DNA from: Deltaproteobacteria bacterium
GTDB taxonomy: Bacteria > Desulfobacterota > Binatia > DP-6
Assembly: GCA_005879205.1 (NCBI GenBank)
Contig: VBLD01000023.1
Coordinates: forward strand, 1 to 5,638
Direction: 5' to 3'
Length of the DNA stretch: 5,638 nucleotides
Below are positions 4,542 to 5,638 of this stretch, piece by piece. The notes under the pieces were generated by a model. It was not told the origin of the DNA. It worked only from the letters and a program-made list of their open reading frames with translations, and made no database searches. The position numbers and the translations under genes are program-made. Each line of letters starts with the position of its first letter. Within the stretch, counting starts at the first letter, position 1.

Positions 4542-5638
4542 TTACCGTACGCAGGCGGTGCCCGACACGTTGCTTCCGGTGTTGCCGGTGCCGGAGATGA
4601 TTCGCGCTCGGTCGACCAGGCCGTCGGCGTTCCCGCTGATCGTGTTGCAGTCGATCAGGTTGTTGTTGGAGCTCTGCAGCACGATGCCACTCCCGCCCGA
4701 CGTCGGCGCCCCGGCGTCCGTGAAGCCGTTCCCCATGACGACGTTGTCGGTCACCGTGTTCGAGCTCGCGTTCTCCAGGTCGATGCCGTCGTCGAGGTTG
4801 TTCTTTACGATGTTGCCCACGACCGTGATCGCGGTGCTGCTTTCGAAGACGGTGATCCCGTCGCCCTGCTCGACGTCGGTTCCGAACGGGCGTCGGTTGC
4901 TGATCACCGTGTTGTTCATGATCATCACGTTGCGTGCCGCGTGGCCGGTGTTGATCCCGTGCCCGTTGTCGGTGACGAGGTTCTGCTTCACGACCTCGCC
5001 GCTGCCACCGCTGATCTCGAAGCATTCCTCGTTTCGCGCGCAGCAGTTGCACGTCATGTCGCCGCCCGTCGAACTCTTGTAGTCGACGGCGTCCTCGGGA
5101 TCCGCGTCCACCAGGTTGAGGAAGCGGAGGGAGATATTGGTCGACGAGAGGACCTTGACCGTCTCGCCATTGCTGCCGGTCGGCGGTGTGCTGCCGTCGG
5201 GGCTCAGGCTCGACGTGAGCGTCGTGGGCTCGGGCCCGAACTCGGGGCACGCGGTCGGCGGCGGATCGCCCTCGATGACGAGGTTCGACCGCCCGGAGAT
5301 CAGCGTGGGCGGTCCGACGCAGCGGCCGCTGACGTGAATCCGGGTGGGTGCGCTCGCGGTGCCGTCCGCGGCCGCGGCGACCGCCGCGCTCAGGGTGAAG
5401 AACGACGTCCCCGGCCGCGAGCTGACCGTGATGAGGCACGGGCCCGTGGCGGCGACGGCGCACCGCGCTGGCAGCGTCGTGGAGGTCGTGGTCGTGGCCA
5501 CCGTCGTCGTGGTCGTCGCGACGGTGGTGGTGGTCGTGGCCACGGTGGTGGTCGTGGGCGGGGTCTCCGGCATGGTCGTCGGGGTAGTCACGGTGGTCGT
5601 GGTCGTGGCGATGGTGGTGGTGGTCGTGGCCACGGTGG
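4542..5638 (-). CDS. Secreted Cys-rich parallel beta-helix protein with Thr-rich stalk (5' partial)
   Basis: The frame is open to the window edge, so the N-terminus, presumably including a signal peptide, is missing. Numbering from the GTG codon at 5633 (not a start), residues 1-53 are a Thr-rich repeat ending TTLPARC, a linker style seen in many deltaproteobacterial exported proteins. Residues ~58-150 form a globular cap. From ~155 to 345 short repeats rich in Asn and Gly, such as LVTDNGHGI, VMIMNNTVISN, ITVVGNIVKNN, NTVTDNVVMGN and NLIDCNTISGN, are typical of right-handed parallel beta-helices (PbH1/NosD-like, PF13229). Ten cysteines (58, 66, 95, 119, 195, 197, 198, 204, 319, 361) imply disulphides outside the cytoplasm; a tight CxCCx5C cluster sits at 195-204. 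No enzymatic motif is recognised; carbohydrate binding or adhesion is possible. The stop is TAA at 4544-4542. Confidence 0.85.
   Translation of the reverse strand, partial: TVATTTTTIATTTTTVTTPTTMPETPPTTTTVATTTTTVATTTTTVATTTTSTTLPARCAVAATGPCLITVSSRPGTSFFTLSAAVAAAADGTASAPTRIHVSGRCVGPPTLISGRSNLVIEGDPPPTACPEFGPEPTTLTSSLSPDGSTPPTGSNGETVKVLSSTNISLRFLNLVDADPEDAVDYKSSTGGDMTCNCCARNEECFEISGGSGEVVKQNLVTDNGHGINTGHAARNVMIMNNTVISNRRPFGTDVEQGDGITVFESSTAITVVGNIVKNNLDDGIDLENASSNTVTDNVVMGNGFTDAGAPTSGGSGIVLQSSNNNLIDCNTISGNADGLVDRARIISGTGNTGSNVSGTACVR
5475..5638 (-). repeat. 21-bp / seven-residue Thr-rich tandem repeat
   Basis: The heptad (V/I/M)ATTTTT recurs in frame: copies at 5633-5613 and 5612-5592, an irregular Pro-containing interruption at 5591-5544, then copies at 5543-5523, 5522-5502 and a degenerate 5501-5481. 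The array runs off the window. Synonymous ACC/ACG variation and gtc/gtg spacing show that the copies are not identical at DNA level. The plus strand is almost purely G, T and C here. Thr-rich stalks of this kind may be O-glycosylated cell-surface spacers (inference). Confidence 0.85.

Noticed and set aside
4252..5082. Plus-strand frame of 276 codons
   Set aside because: It is antisense to the beta-helix gene, whose own frame shows clear family repeats; the apparent hydrophobic peptides are complements of Asn/Asp-rich repeats.
5475..5638. Tandem 21-bp array considered as a CRISPR or regulatory repeat
   Set aside because: The repeats are contiguous, in frame and encode Thr-rich heptads with no spacers, so they are a coding stalk.

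Overview
The window is a very GC-rich bacterial fragment. Heavily G/C-ending codons open long spurious frames on both strands. Three things suggest a deltaproteobacterial-type lineage (Myxococcota, or Desulfobacterota/Binatia-like): long Thr-rich linkers ending in a TTLP-type motif, secreted beta-helix proteins, and a remnant resembling the HNH/DUF222-type proteins common in those genomes. This placement is inference from style; no marker gene is present.

Layout. (1) 1-1815, plus strand: the 3' part of a large secreted or surface protein. It has at least three and a half tandem Ig-like repeats of about 88 residues, then a C-terminal right-handed beta-helix-like domain. (2) 1816-2315: a non-coding stretch with a GC hairpin behind gene 1 and, on the minus strand, a short remnant (1943-2167) of a probable HNH/DUF222-like protein. 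An AT-rich island beside it carries a near-consensus sigma70-type promoter. (3) 2316-3319, minus strand: a polytopic membrane protein of the lysylphosphatidylglycerol-synthase TM / UPF0104 flippase-like family. It appears split by a one-base deletion in a G-run: the body ends at 2453, and the last membrane helix continues in another frame from 2456 to 2316. (4) 3320-3372: a compact divergent control region. (5) 3373-4388, plus strand: a membrane-anchored lytic transglycosylase (SLT domain, catalytic Glu visible). Its N-terminus is probably also split, between a 38-codon basic/hydrophobic frame and the main frame, at a GTGA overlap. (6) 4389-4541: a short convergent gap with small hairpins. (7) 4542-5638, minus strand: the 3' part of a Cys-rich secreted beta-helix protein with a heptad Thr-rich stalk running off the window edge.

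The common theme is the cell envelope: two exported stalk-plus-beta-helix proteins flank a divergent pair of envelope genes (lipid/polyprenol-type flippase-like protein and peptidoglycan lyase). Nothing proves that they work together. No RNA gene, CRISPR array or intact mobile element is visible. The most useful observations are the two apparent frame breaks, which can be tested from reads, the HNH-like remnant that kept a good promoter, and the undescribed C-terminal domain of gene 1.
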